A stretch of DNA of 64,000 nt from Deltaproteobacteria bacterium. GTDB lineage: Bacteria; Myxococcota_A; UBA9160; UBA4427. This document shows positions 9,066 to 18,471 of the stretch, in pieces. The DNA is taken from NCBI GenBank assembly GCA_019310975.1, contig JAFDDH010000014.1:1-64000 (forward strand). Reading direction: 5' to 3'. Below the pieces are notes generated by a model that ran no database searches, was not told where the DNA came from, and worked only from the letters and a program-made list of their open reading frames with translations. Position 1 is the first letter of the stretch. Each line of letters begins with the position of its first letter. The translations under genes and the position numbers were made by a program.

Positions 9066-11456
9066 CTACGGGTCGGCGCCAGAATAGGTCATACGCGCCC
9101 GCTCGCGCTCGAGGGTCGCCAGCAACTGACGCGCTTCCAGCGAATCCGGCGCCAGCTCGACCAGACGCCGCGCGTACACGACGGCCTTCTCGAAGTCCTT
9201 CTGCTGGGAGTAGAGAAGCGCGAGTGCGTGTGGGTAGCCGGGCTCGCGTGGATCGATGCGGGTCGCACTCTTTAGAGCGGTGGCCGCCCGATCGGGATGC
9301 CCGAGGTGCTGCTCGGCGAGACCGAGGTTGTAGTGGACACGCGCGCGGTCGGGCAGACCCCGCGCCGCAGCACGCAACTCGCGCACGGATTCTGACATGC
9401 GGCCGGGCTGCGCGGCCAGCAGGAGCCCGAGCGAGTAATGGAGCTCGGCGGGCTCGGCGCAATGCGCGATGCCCGCGCGCAGCACGGACTCGGCATCCCC
9501 TGCACGACCGATCCGATCGTAGAGCTGTGAGAGGTTCGCGTAGGCGGGGAGAAAAGTCGGATCCAGCTCTGTCGCACGAAGGTACTCGCGCTCCGCGTCG
9601 GTCATCCTACCGAGCGCCGTATAGAGCACGCCCAGGTTGAGGCGGCCACCGGGTAGATCCGATGTCGCGCGCTGCGCGGCCTCGTACTCGTCGAGCGCTC
9701 GGCGCAGCTCGGGTCGCCTGGCGAGCGCGGGATCGGCACCGAGGCTCGCGGCGAGCTGTGCGGCGGCCTCGATTCGGACCGCGCGAATCGGATCGTCGAG
9801 AAGCGGCGCAAGCACGGCCGGGCGCTCGGCGGGAGGCAAGAGAGCGAGGGAGCGGGCGGCCAGCGCGCGCACCAGAGGATCGGGATCACGTGTCGCTTCG
9901 ACCAGCTCCGCGAGCGCCCCTGCTCCATATCGCGGCAGCAACGACACCGAAGTGGCGCGTACGATCCCGGCGTCCAGGTCGGATCCGAGCAGCGAGAGCA
10001 GTGGCTGCAGCGCATGGGAGCCGCCTGCGCGACCATCGTGAATGGCAGTGCCGTAGTCGGCGCCGCGCCGGCGCTCCGGACCGTACCAGGCCTCTACCTG
10101 CGAGACCGCCCACGAGCTCGACTGGTCGCCATGGCAGCCGTTGCACGCATTCGGAACACCGAGCTTCTGTGAGAGATCGGGGCGTGGGACGCGCAGGCTG
10201 TGGTCGCGTCGCGGATCGATCACCATGTAGGTGCGTGCGGGCATGTGGCACGACACGCAGCGTGCGCCCTTCGACTCGACTGGATGGTGGTGGTGAGCCG
10301 CCGTGTCATAGCGACGCGCGATGAGTCCATCGAAACGCGACTGCGGCTCCGGCCGATGGCATTGCGTACAGAGTGCATCGCCCTCGGCGCGAAGCGAGAG
10401 CGAGTGCGGGTCGTGGCAGTCGCTGCAGCGCACGCCGGCCGCATACATGCGGCTCTGCACGAAGGATCCGTAGACGTAGACCTCGTCCAGGATCTGTCCA
10501 TCCGCATAGTAGAGATGCGCATCCAGGGTGGCCGGCATGAAGTCGTCGAGCAGCGGGCGCCCATGGGCATCCTCGCCGCTGACGCGATGCCGGCGGGCGT
10601 GACAGCGCGCGCAAGCATCGACCTCGGTGCGTGAGTCGACCCGTGCCAGACTCGCGACGAGCCCGATACCTTCATGGCCCGGCGTCGAATCGCGGCTCTC
10701 CTCTTCAGCCCCGTCTCGCTTCGCTCTCGCCCAGCTCATGTGCGCGGCACCCGGGCCATGGCAGGCCTGGCAGCCCACATCGATCTCCGCCCAGGTGGTG
10801 CGATAGCTGTCGGTCGCCGGGTCGTAGCGCTTGCGCAGATTGGTGGAGTGGCATTCGGCGCACATTGCGTTCCAGGTCTGGTAGCGGCCGGTCCAATGCA
10901 ATGGGTCGTCGGCCCCGATGCGCTCGTCGGGGTAGAGGTGGAACCAGCGCTCCCGCTCGACATCCCACGCCACCGGCAGGGCCTGCAGGCGCCCGCCCGG
11001 GAAGTGGACCAGGTATTGTTGTAGCGGCTCGACACCGAAGGTGTAAGCGATCACGTACTCCGCCGACTCGCCGCCCGGCCCCTCGGTGCGCGTCATGAAT
11101 TGGCCGTCGCGTCGGAAGAAGCGCGTCTCCACACCGAAATATTCGAAGCGTGTATCGTCGAAATCGCCGAGTACCGTCTCTCTGGTGGCCGGCTGCATGG
11201 CCAGGTCGTGATGGGAGCCGCGGAAGAGATCTGCCTGCCGAGAGTGGCACGGGAGACAGCTTGCATCCGCCACGAAGTCGATACCGCCAGCCGGACTCGA
11301 ACGATCCAGCACTGGAGCGGCGTGCGCGGGTGACGCCTGCGCGCGCACGGCTTCTTGCGCGGCTGTGGGCTCCGCGCCGAAGACCGGGATCCACGAGACG
11401 AGCAGCCACGTCTTCACGCTCCGCGCTCGCGCGCCGATTCGATCATTCTTGAGCAC
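9066..11456 (-). CDS. Octaheme cytochrome c with HEAT and TPR tail
   Basis: 796 residues. A signal peptide (WLLVSWIPVFGAEPTAAQ) directs it to the periplasm. Eight CxxCH heme-binding motifs are visible in the N-terminal half: CLPCH, CAECH, CQACH, CARCH, CSDCH, CTQCH, CVSCH and CNGCH. This is a cytochrome c554-like multiheme arrangement. After the last heme come HEAT-like helical repeats (VRALAARSLALLP, VRIEAAAQLAASLG) and then four or five TPRs (AEREYLRATELDP, AATALKSATRIDP). Such proteins pass electrons in the periplasm, and the repeats presumably dock a partner. The redox partner is not identifiable. It lies 54 bp upstream of the MlaC-like lipoprotein. Confidence 0.9.
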   Translation of the reverse strand: MLKNDRIGARARSVKTWLLVSWIPVFGAEPTAAQEAVRAQASPAHAAPVLDRSSPAGGIDFVADASCLPCHSRQADLFRGSHHDLAMQPATRETVLGDFDDTRFEYFGVETRFFRRDGQFMTRTEGPGGESAEYVIAYTFGVEPLQQYLVHFPGGRLQALPVAWDVERERWFHLYPDERIGADDPLHWTGRYQTWNAMCAECHSTNLRKRYDPATDSYRTTWAEIDVGCQACHGPGAAHMSWARAKRDGAEEESRDSTPGHEGIGLVASLARVDSRTEVDACARCHARRHRVSGEDAHGRPLLDDFMPATLDAHLYYADGQILDEVYVYGSFVQSRMYAAGVRCSDCHDPHSLSLRAEGDALCTQCHRPEPQSRFDGLIARRYDTAAHHHHPVESKGARCVSCHMPARTYMVIDPRRDHSLRVPRPDLSQKLGVPNACNGCHGDQSSSWAVSQVEAWYGPERRRGADYGTAIHDGRAGGSHALQPLLSLLGSDLDAGIVRATSVSLLPRYGAGALAELVEATRDPDPLVRALAARSLALLPPAERPAVLAPLLDDPIRAVRIEAAAQLAASLGADPALARRPELRRALDEYEAAQRATSDLPGGRLNLGVLYTALGRMTDAEREYLRATELDPTFLPAYANLSQLYDRIGRAGDAESVLRAGIAHCAEPAELHYSLGLLLAAQPGRMSESVRELRAAARGLPDRARVHYNLGLAEQHLGHPDRAATALKSATRIDPREPGYPHALALLYSQQKDFEKAVVYARRLVELAPDSLEARQLLATLERERARMTYSGADP

Positions 11457-11494
11457 AGGCCCATGATGTCACAAGCGAATCCGTGACACCCGAC

Positions 11495-12079
11495 CTAGGG
11501 TCTGGGCCGCACTCCCAGCCTCGGCTCGTAGTGGGTGATCCAATCGGCGATTCGTGAGCGGATCGGATCTTCGAGATGACCGCCGAAGAACTCGAAGCTC
11601 GCCCACGATTCCTGGCCACTGCGTCCGAGGTACTCGATCTCGTAGACGGCGGTCATCACGCCGGTGCGGAGCACGCCGTACTCGCAGTGGACGAGGATCG
11701 GATGGCCGGCTTCGCTGGCCAGCACGTCGAGCCAGCCCGCGAGCGACGAGTGGTTCGGCGGATGACCCGAATCGATGGGCAGGTCCACCATGCGCACGCT
11801 CTTCTCGTCCAGAAGCTCGGCCTGGGCGTCATGCCACGGCTTCTCGTTCTCGAGCTCGGAGCGTACGTTCACCACCGTGCGGATCCCGTAGCGATCGACC
11901 ACTCTGGCGAGCTGCTCCGGGGACAATGTCGCACTGCGGTAGAGCACGCCGGGCGTGACTGTGAGCAGATGCTTCGGCGCGAGCCGGTGCGCGGCGGCGA
12001 GGGCGAGCGTGATTGCGAGTGACGTGACGAGCAGTGCGGCTGCAATCCGCCGACGCCTCGGCCGCGCCGAATCGCTCAC
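11495..12079 (-). CDS. Membrane-anchored dual-specificity/tyrosine phosphatase
   Basis: 194 residues. A single N-terminal membrane segment (about residues 11-30) is followed by a phosphatase domain with the signature HCEYGVLRTG: nucleophile C132 and phosphate-binding R138 of the HCx5R loop. D103 in PIDSGHPP may be the general acid. The family removes phosphate from protein tyrosine/serine or small phosphate esters; the anchor suggests a periplasm-facing enzyme. The ATG overlaps the stop of the CoA-transferase by 4 nt (ATGA), so the two are translationally coupled. The substrate is unknown. Confidence 0.85.
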   Translation of the reverse strand: MSDSARPRRRRIAAALLVTSLAITLALAAAHRLAPKHLLTVTPGVLYRSATLSPEQLARVVDRYGIRTVVNVRSELENEKPWHDAQAELLDEKSVRMVDLPIDSGHPPNHSSLAGWLDVLASEAGHPILVHCEYGVLRTGVMTAVYEIEYLGRSGQESWASFEFFGGHLEDPIRSRIADWITHYEPRLGVRPRP

Positions 12080-13311
12080 CCGAGTGCCCCGGCCTCCTCG
12101 AGCGCCTTGATGCGATCTTTGTCGTAGCCGAGCACCTCGCCGAGCACGTGGTGATTATGCTCACCGACAGTCGGCGCCTTCGAGGGCGCGGGCAGCTCCT
12201 CGCCCACGATCTTCACCGGGAAGGGCAACATGTCGGCACCGTGCTTCTCGTGCGGAAGGAGCTGGAATCGATCCTTGAATTGCGGATCGTCTGCGAGCGT
12301 CTTCGGCGTGTTGACCGGTGCGATCGGAAAGTTCTTCTCGTCACCCAGTCGAATCCACGCTTCGGAGGTCTTCTGCTTGAAGATGTCGCGCAGCTGGACC
12401 TGTAGCTCGCGATTGCCGCGGGCGTGGTCGGCGAATTTCGAGCCGGGCCAGCGCTCGAATAGATCCGGGCGCCCCACGCAATCACAGAAGTTCTTCCAGA
12501 AGGCCTGCTCGGACGCCATCAAGAGCACGTGACCATCCGCAGACTCGTACATCTGGTAGCGAACGCCCTCCTTCATGCCGGCGGTGCCCGGCGCGCGGCG
12601 CACATAGTCGTCCGCCTTGTTGCCCGTCACTTCGTCCTCGGGCCGCTCGTAGGCGATCCAGGACTCGCTGCGGTACCAGTCCATATACGCCGCCGCGTCG
12701 GATTGGCCAATCTCCATCATGGAACCGCGCCCGGTCTCGCGCGCGCGGATCACACCGGCCAGGATCGTCATCGCGCCAAACATCGGCCCGGCATGCATTC
12801 CGATCGAGGCGTGCTCGGGGATGTAACAGAATCCATCCTCGTCGTACGCGGGGTTCACGATGCCCGCCCAGGTGTCGAAAGCAATTCCGTGCGCAGGGAG
12901 GTTCTTGTACGGGCCGGTCATGCCATAGCCCGAGATATTGCAGAAGACGATCTTCGGATTGAGGCTGGCGAGATCCTCGTAGCCGAGCCCGCGCCGCGCA
13001 AGCGAGCCCGGCCGCATCGCCTCTACCACTACGTCGGCACCGCGCACGAGGTCCTTGTAGACCTCGACTCCCTCGGGCGTGCGCAGATCGAGGGTGATGC
13101 TCTTCTTGCCACGGTTGATGTGGTAGTGCAGCAAAGAGACACCGCCGATGATGGGCCACGTCATCTCGCGCACGTAGTCGCCCGATGGGGACTCCACCTT
13201 GATGACGTCCGCACCGAGATCAGCGAGATGCGTCGTGATGGCGGCGGGACCGAGCAGCGAGCTCTCGATTACGCGGAGACCGGCAAGCGGCGTGCGAGCC
13301 TCGTTCGTCAT
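12076..13311 (-). CDS. CaiB/BaiF family class III CoA-transferase
   Basis: 411 residues, the usual length. The N-terminal block LAGLRVIESS, the segment LADLGADVIKVE and INRGKKSITLDL are diagnostic, as is RARETGRGSMMEIGQSDAA. The family moves CoA between carboxylic acids. The catalytic Asp normally found in the IADLAAG-like segment before the ILA...TGRG helix is not evident: this protein reads GMHAGPMFG there, as I recall for one subfamily. It heads a two-gene unit with the phosphatase. The likely role is in catabolism of organic acids or side chains; the actual acyl groups cannot be inferred. Confidence 0.9.
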   Translation of the reverse strand: MTNEARTPLAGLRVIESSLLGPAAITTHLADLGADVIKVESPSGDYVREMTWPIIGGVSLLHYHINRGKKSITLDLRTPEGVEVYKDLVRGADVVVEAMRPGSLARRGLGYEDLASLNPKIVFCNISGYGMTGPYKNLPAHGIAFDTWAGIVNPAYDEDGFCYIPEHASIGMHAGPMFGAMTILAGVIRARETGRGSMMEIGQSDAAAYMDWYRSESWIAYERPEDEVTGNKADDYVRRAPGTAGMKEGVRYQMYESADGHVLLMASEQAFWKNFCDCVGRPDLFERWPGSKFADHARGNRELQVQLRDIFKQKTSEAWIRLGDEKNFPIAPVNTPKTLADDPQFKDRFQLLPHEKHGADMLPFPVKIVGEELPAPSKAPTVGEHNHHVLGEVLGYDKDRIKALEEAGALG

Positions 13312-13674
13312 GCGGGCGTCCTCTCTGGTGTGCGTGGTCGCGGCCAGTTCAAAGGCGGTGCGGGCGCCCGGCCTCTGCTGCTCGGGTTGAACGCCCTACG
13401 CGCAGGCCGGCGCAGCCGCGCCCCCGGGGCCCGAATCACCCCGTCCTGGGGGCCGCAAAGTACTATGCGCGCCGGCGAGCCACAACCCGAACGAGCCCCT
13501 CTTCCATGGGGTCCGACCGCAGCGACGAGATAAGAAGATCGCTCGATCCGCTACGCTCGAATCCCCATTTCGTCGCTCGCGCGTCCACCGCCGTGCAGCG
13601 CGCTCCGCGCATCCGGAGATCACGGGCGGTGACAGAAGGAGTGGGCATGATGAGGCATGATGAAAGGAGAATGC
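13312..13674. other. Divergent intergenic region
   Basis: This stretch separates the divergent CoA-transferase and M48 genes and must hold both promoters. No strong -35/-10 pair was recognised. Close to the right end, an ATG at 13647 preceded by AAGGAG opens a 17-codon frame that overlaps the metalloprotease start. Nothing else is evident. Confidence 0.4.
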
Positions 13675-15207
13675 GTGCGTGGAATTCGCACTCTGACTGA
13701 GACGGCCTGGTGCGGGACGCTCGCACTGACGGTTCTGGCGCTCGCTTTCACGGGCTGCGCACGCAATCCGGTCACGGGCCGGCCCGACGCCGTGCTGACC
13801 ACCGAGAAGGGCGAGATCAGGCAGGGCAACGAAGCCGCCAAGATCGTCGAGCAGGAGATCGGCCTACTCGCCGACGCGGACCTCGAGAACTACATCGACC
13901 AGCTCGGGCAGCGGCTCGCCCTTCAGTCCCCGCGCACGAATCTCGTACACACTTTTCACGTGGTGGAGATGAAGGAACCCAACGCCTTTGCGCTTCCGGG
14001 CGGTCACGTCTACGTTTCGCGCGGGCTGCTCGCGCTCTGCAACTCCGAAGATGAGCTGGCCACGGTGATCGGCCACGAGATCGGGCATGTCGCCGCTCGG
14101 CACTCGGTGCAGCGACAGGCGGCCAGCGTACCTCTGGCGCCCGTGCGGCTCGCCGCCGGGATCGGGGGGGCAATTGCAGGCATCGTCTCGCCGGGCCTCG
14201 GAAAGTTGGTCGCCGGCGTCGGACAGCTGCCGGGCGCACTCGCCTTGGCGAACTACAGCCGAGACCAGGAGCGCGAGGCCGACCGCCTCGGCCAAGAGTT
14301 TGCGGCGGCGTCTGGATTCGATCCCATCGCACTCTCTACCTTCATGCACTCACTGGCTCGCGAAGAGGAGCTGGCCGGAAACGATCCCAACCGGCGCTCC
14401 TTCTTCCAATCGCATCCGCCGAGCCCCGACCGGTCCAGGGATGCCGTCGCGTTCGCTGCGGAACTGACCATCTCGACCGACCAGCCGCCGCCGCTTACCC
14501 AGCGGCGCTTCTTCTTCGAGGTGCTCGACGGCATACCGGTGGGCGACAACGCGGCAGAGGGTGTCTTCATCGAAGACCGCTTCCTCCACCCCGGTCTGCG
14601 CGTCGGCATGCGGCTTCCGAAGGATTGGAAGTACCAGAACACCCGCCGTGCACTCGTCGCGCAGCAGAAGGACCAGCTCGCCTACTTGATTCTGGAGATT
14701 GCCGACAAGGGCAGCGACCCGATGGAGGCTGCGCTGGTATTCGACAAGGAGGTGCAGCTCGAATCCTCGCCACGGCGCCTCGAGATCCACGGTCTGCAGG
14801 CGGTGGATGCCGTCACCACGGTGGGCCGCGGTCGGGACTCGGTCCGCCTGCAGCTCACGTGGATCTCCCACGACGGGCTCGTCTACCGCATCATGGGTGC
14901 TGCCTCCCCGCGTGACTTCGACTCCATGCTCTCCACGTTCAACGAGTCAATGGGCAGCTTTCACGTGCTGAGTGCGTCCGAGCTGAATGAGATCCACCAG
15001 AACACACTGCGCATCACCACGACAAAGAAGAGGGAAGACCTCGAGCAGCTCGGCAAGCGCACTCGGAACCAATGGCCGGTCGACCAGACCGAGGTGGCGA
15101 ACGCACTCGAGAATGGCATCGCGCCGGCCTCGGGATCGCTCATCAAGATCGCGAAGTCGGAGCGATACGTGCCGCCGCCCGAGGAGAAAGGGGTGGCGAC
15201 CAAATAG
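13675..15207 (+). CDS. M48 family metalloprotease lipoprotein with C-terminal LysM-like tail
   Basis: About 510 residues. A lipobox (LAFTGC) anchors it in the envelope. The M48 zinc site is GHEIGHVAARH, with a downstream glutamate in QEREADRLGQEF. A middle domain of about 150 residues and a C-terminal LysM-like segment (NALENGIAPASGSLIKI) follow. It resembles BepA/Oma1-type proteases that survey outer-membrane protein quality; that role is inference. A GTG at 13675 has AAAGGAG 5 nt upstream and is preferred. An ATG at 13657 is in frame but its Shine-Dalgarno is 15 nt away. The protein at 22692 has the same architecture and length. Confidence 0.88.
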   Translation: MRGIRTLTETAWCGTLALTVLALAFTGCARNPVTGRPDAVLTTEKGEIRQGNEAAKIVEQEIGLLADADLENYIDQLGQRLALQSPRTNLVHTFHVVEMKEPNAFALPGGHVYVSRGLLALCNSEDELATVIGHEIGHVAARHSVQRQAASVPLAPVRLAAGIGGAIAGIVSPGLGKLVAGVGQLPGALALANYSRDQEREADRLGQEFAAASGFDPIALSTFMHSLAREEELAGNDPNRRSFFQSHPPSPDRSRDAVAFAAELTISTDQPPPLTQRRFFFEVLDGIPVGDNAAEGVFIEDRFLHPGLRVGMRLPKDWKYQNTRRALVAQQKDQLAYLILEIADKGSDPMEAALVFDKEVQLESSPRRLEIHGLQAVDAVTTVGRGRDSVRLQLTWISHDGLVYRIMGAASPRDFDSMLSTFNESMGSFHVLSASELNEIHQNTLRITTTKKREDLEQLGKRTRNQWPVDQTEVANALENGIAPASGSLIKIAKSERYVPPPEEKGVATK

Positions 15208-15269
15208 CCCTTGGGAGAGTGGTCGCAGCCAAGACCGCGCCCTCTGGAGCAGAGGCAGGAGGACGGGAC

Positions 15270-16922
15270 GTGCACCAACCGCAGGGACGGATCCAGAAGG
15301 GGCTCCATGCCTTCGAGGTGCTGCGTGGAGCGGGTCTGCTTTCCCCCGCATTCCTCTACTCGGTCGCTCGCGCGACTCGCCGCCACGGCGCCTCCACCGC
15401 GATGGGGACCGCGGCCGCCGCCCTCGCCCGCCCGGGCGAGCTGGCGGTTCTGGATGAGACTGGATCCACCACCTTCGAGGGCCTCTATCACCGCATGCTC
15501 TCGATCGCGCACGGGCTCCGGGACCTGGGCGTGGGCGAGGCAAGCAAGATTGGTCTGCTCGCGCGCAACCATCGCGGCTTCATCGAGGCACTCGGCGGGG
15601 CCACGCTGCTCGGCGCCGACACCTGTTTCCTGAACACGGGCTTCGCCGGACCCCAGCTGCGCGATGTACTGCAACGCGAGGGTATCGAGCTCGTCCTCTA
15701 CGACGATGAATTTGCAGGGATCGTGTCGGCGGCCGGCGAGGACATCGTCCGCGTCCGGGTCTGGCGCGAGCACGACACACCTGATACGCCCGCCTCGCAC
15801 CACATGGCGGGCGAGACGGTGACCTCGATCGACGAGCTGGTCGAGCGCTACCCGGCAACGCCGGTCAGGCGGCCGAGCCGGCCCGGCCGTGGCACTCTCC
15901 TCACGTCGGGCACCACGGGTACGCCCAAGGGTGCGCAGCGATCCGCCACGAGCACCGACGCAGACTCGGCGATTGGGATGCTCGACGCGCTCCCGATCCG
16001 GGTCGGACGACGCACGCTCGTGAGCGCGCCACTCTTCCATGCGTGGGGACTCGCACATATGCTCATGGGCACCCTTCTGCGCTCGACGTTCGTCCTGCAG
16101 CGGCGCTTCGATCCCGAGCGGATCCTGGAGGCAATCCAGCGGCATCGAGTCGAAGCCCTGATCGTGGTGCCCGTGATGCTGCAGCGCATTCTCGCACTGG
16201 GCGAAGATGTCTGCGGCAAGTACGACACCCGCTCGCTGCAGGTCACACTCTCGAGTGGATCGGCGCTGCCGGGCGAGCTGGCTCTGCATTGGATGGACAC
16301 CTTTGGCGACAATCTCTACAACTTCTACGGCTCTACTGAGGTCGCACAGGCGACGATCGCCGGGCCCGCGGACCTGCGCGCAGCACCGGGCACGGCGGGA
16401 CGCGTGCCAGTCGGCACGACGGTCAGGATTCTCGATCACGAGGGGCGCCCGCTGCAGACCGGCAAGACCGGGCGGATCTTCGTCGGCAACAAGGGCCAGT
16501 TCGAGGGCTACACGGGTGGCGGCCACAAAGAGATGGTCGACGGCCTGATGTCAATCGGCGACATGGGACACTTCGACGAGGAGGGACGCCTCTTCGTCGA
16601 AGGACGCGATGATGACATGATCGTGTCGGGTGGAGAAAACGTCTTCCCAAGTGAAGTCGAAGACCTGCTCTCCGATCACCCGGACATCCTCGAGGTCAGC
16701 GTGATCGGCGTGCCCGACGACGAGTTCGGTCAGCGGCTACGCGCCTTCGTGGTGGCGCGCGAGGGGGTCACGCTGGATCCAGATGCGCTTCGGACGCTTG
16801 TCCGGCAGGAGCTGGCCCGCCACAAGGTGCCGCGCGACGTCATCGCCCTCGACGAGATCCCGCGCAATCCGGCCGGCAAGGTGCTCAAGCGGGTGCTGCG
16901 CGAGCATCCGGGCGACGCATAG
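15270..16922 (+). CDS. AMP-binding acyl-CoA synthetase
   Basis: About 550 residues. It activates a carboxylic acid with ATP and CoA. The P-loop-like core LLTSGTTGTPKGA lies near 210-222, the substrate/adenylate motif NFYGSTEVA near 350, the hinge GRDDDMIVSGGENV near 450, and the catalytic lysine in NPAGKVLKR near the C-terminus, so the set is complete. The start is a GTG with AGGAGG 7 nt upstream, 62 nt after the metalloprotease stop; the open frame upstream of it overlaps that gene and is not coding. The 3' end overlaps the convergent esterase by 38 bp. The acyl chain is unknown. Confidence 0.92.
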   Translation: MHQPQGRIQKGLHAFEVLRGAGLLSPAFLYSVARATRRHGASTAMGTAAAALARPGELAVLDETGSTTFEGLYHRMLSIAHGLRDLGVGEASKIGLLARNHRGFIEALGGATLLGADTCFLNTGFAGPQLRDVLQREGIELVLYDDEFAGIVSAAGEDIVRVRVWREHDTPDTPASHHMAGETVTSIDELVERYPATPVRRPSRPGRGTLLTSGTTGTPKGAQRSATSTDADSAIGMLDALPIRVGRRTLVSAPLFHAWGLAHMLMGTLLRSTFVLQRRFDPERILEAIQRHRVEALIVVPVMLQRILALGEDVCGKYDTRSLQVTLSSGSALPGELALHWMDTFGDNLYNFYGSTEVAQATIAGPADLRAAPGTAGRVPVGTTVRILDHEGRPLQTGKTGRIFVGNKGQFEGYTGGGHKEMVDGLMSIGDMGHFDEEGRLFVEGRDDDMIVSGGENVFPSEVEDLLSDHPDILEVSVIGVPDDEFGQRLRAFVVAREGVTLDPDALRTLVRQELARHKVPRDVIALDEIPRNPAGKVLKRVLREHPGDA

Positions 16923-18471
16923 CCGAGAGCCTCCGCCAGAGCGCGCGAATGTCTTCCTCCAGAGCCGGGCGGCGCGGATGGCTCGGGTCGCCAGCGCCAG
17001 CGAAGACATGCGCCTCTCCGCGACCCGGATCGAAGGCCGGCCACTCGGAGAGCGCGGCGTGACACGGATCGCCGCTGCGCGCAAAGGCCAGCCACGTAGC
17101 CTGCATCGTGTCGGAGAGGCGGAGCGAGCTCGGCCGCATGCCGATCCACGGTCTCAGCGTCGGCTCTCGCAGCGTCCCGAAGACGAAGGGGATCTCGATT
17201 GCGTGACAGGCCCCGATGCGACGGGGCGCGATGCGTGGTGCCCAGTCGAAGCGGTAGAGCCATCCGGCACCGCCCGAGCGCGCGTGGCGCTCCACCAGAT
17301 CCACGGCCGGCAGCCGGAAGACCCGATCGGTCTGCAGCGCGACCCAGACATCGGCAGGTGAGCGGCGCCCGCCCGACTCCGGACAGCGCCCGTAGACCTC
17401 GAGCAGCTCGTCGACGACACCCGGCGACGCCACGCCATCGCGTGCGAGCGTCCGCTCCACGTAGCCGCGCAGTGTGACCCCATCGAGGCTGCGACGCTTG
17501 GCGTCGGTGGCGGTGAAGAGCTTCCACTCCTCCAGGTTGGTCCCCACCAGGATCGGAAGCGTCGACGGTGTATCCGCATTCGTGGGCAGGACCGGCACCA
17601 CGTCATCGTCCACCACGGGTTGCCAAGCCAGCATGCCGAGGGGGAGACGATGGCGTGCGCTCACCCGAGCTTGGGCGCGCAGGATCTCCCCCGGGTCGAG
17701 GCCGCGCAGTCGATCGATCACATGCGGACTCTCCGGATCGATGCAGAGCGCATCGAGCAGCGCCGCGGTCACGCCGCGCGCCTCTTCGGCGCCGAGCACG
17801 TTGCGCATTGCGCCGCTCTCCAGGATGGCGCGCGCGAAGAGCCCGCGCGCCAGCGGCGAGGTGAGCAGCACCCCGATGCTCATCGCGCCGGCCGACTGAC
17901 CGAAGACGGTGACGTTCTCGGGATCCCCGCCGAAGCTCTCGATATTCTCACGCACCCACGAAAGGGCTGCGATCTGGTCGCGCAGCCCTACGTTGGTATC
18001 GGTCGCCGCACCGCCGAAGGCGCGAAGATCCAGCGCACCCAACGCGCCGAGCCGGTAGTTGATCGTCACCACCACCACATCGCCGCGCCGCACCAGCCGA
18101 TGGCCTCCGTATACGTACCAGCTCCCCGAGCCGTGGTTGTAGCCGCCGCCGTGAATCCAGACCATGACGGGTCGCCGGGTGGCGCGGCCGGTCGGTGCAA
18201 AGACGTTCAGGTGCAGGCAGTCCTCGCTGGCACCGGCCGCCGGCACAGCGCTCCAACGCCTGATCCGGAGGCCGGCCGCGGTGCGCTGGTGGGCGGCCGC
18301 ACCGGGTCGCCGCGCGTCTCGCACGCCGCTCCAATGCGGGGCCGGCCCGGGGGCACGAAATCTGCGCTCGCCCACGGCACCCGGCGCATAGGGGATCCCG
18401 CGGAAGACCTGCACGCCGAATTCGTGCGTACCCTCCAAGGCGCCGACGGGTAGCTTCAGCCGAACGCTCAC
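16885..18471 (-). CDS. Type-B carboxylesterase
   Basis: About 528 residues. Marks are FRGIPYAPGAVG near 23-34, SEDCLHLNVF near 82-91, HGGG near 107-110 and the nucleophile elbow GQSAG with S193. A second region, GACHAIEIPFVFG, contains the likely catalytic histidine. The frame is open far upstream, but the true start is a GTG at 18471 whose GTGA overlaps the stop of the alpha/beta hydrolase by 4 nt, meaning translational coupling. It is a diverged paralogue of the esterase at 3814. Substrate unknown; pairing with an epoxide-hydrolase-like gene hints at breakdown of a hydrophobic ester or epoxide. Confidence 0.9.
   Translation of the reverse strand: MSVRLKLPVGALEGTHEFGVQVFRGIPYAPGAVGERRFRAPGPAPHWSGVRDARRPGAAAHQRTAAGLRIRRWSAVPAAGASEDCLHLNVFAPTGRATRRPVMVWIHGGGYNHGSGSWYVYGGHRLVRRGDVVVVTINYRLGALGALDLRAFGGAATDTNVGLRDQIAALSWVRENIESFGGDPENVTVFGQSAGAMSIGVLLTSPLARGLFARAILESGAMRNVLGAEEARGVTAALLDALCIDPESPHVIDRLRGLDPGEILRAQARVSARHRLPLGMLAWQPVVDDDVVPVLPTNADTPSTLPILVGTNLEEWKLFTATDAKRRSLDGVTLRGYVERTLARDGVASPGVVDELLEVYGRCPESGGRRSPADVWVALQTDRVFRLPAVDLVERHARSGGAGWLYRFDWAPRIAPRRIGACHAIEIPFVFGTLREPTLRPWIGMRPSSLRLSDTMQATWLAFARSGDPCHAALSEWPAFDPGRGEAHVFAGAGDPSHPRRPALEEDIRALWRRLSAMRRPDARAAPA

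Noticed and set aside
8353-9462. 369-residue reading for the MlaC-like gene
   Set aside because: The first 150 residues are the shadow of the octaheme cytochrome gene; the lipobox start is at 9012.
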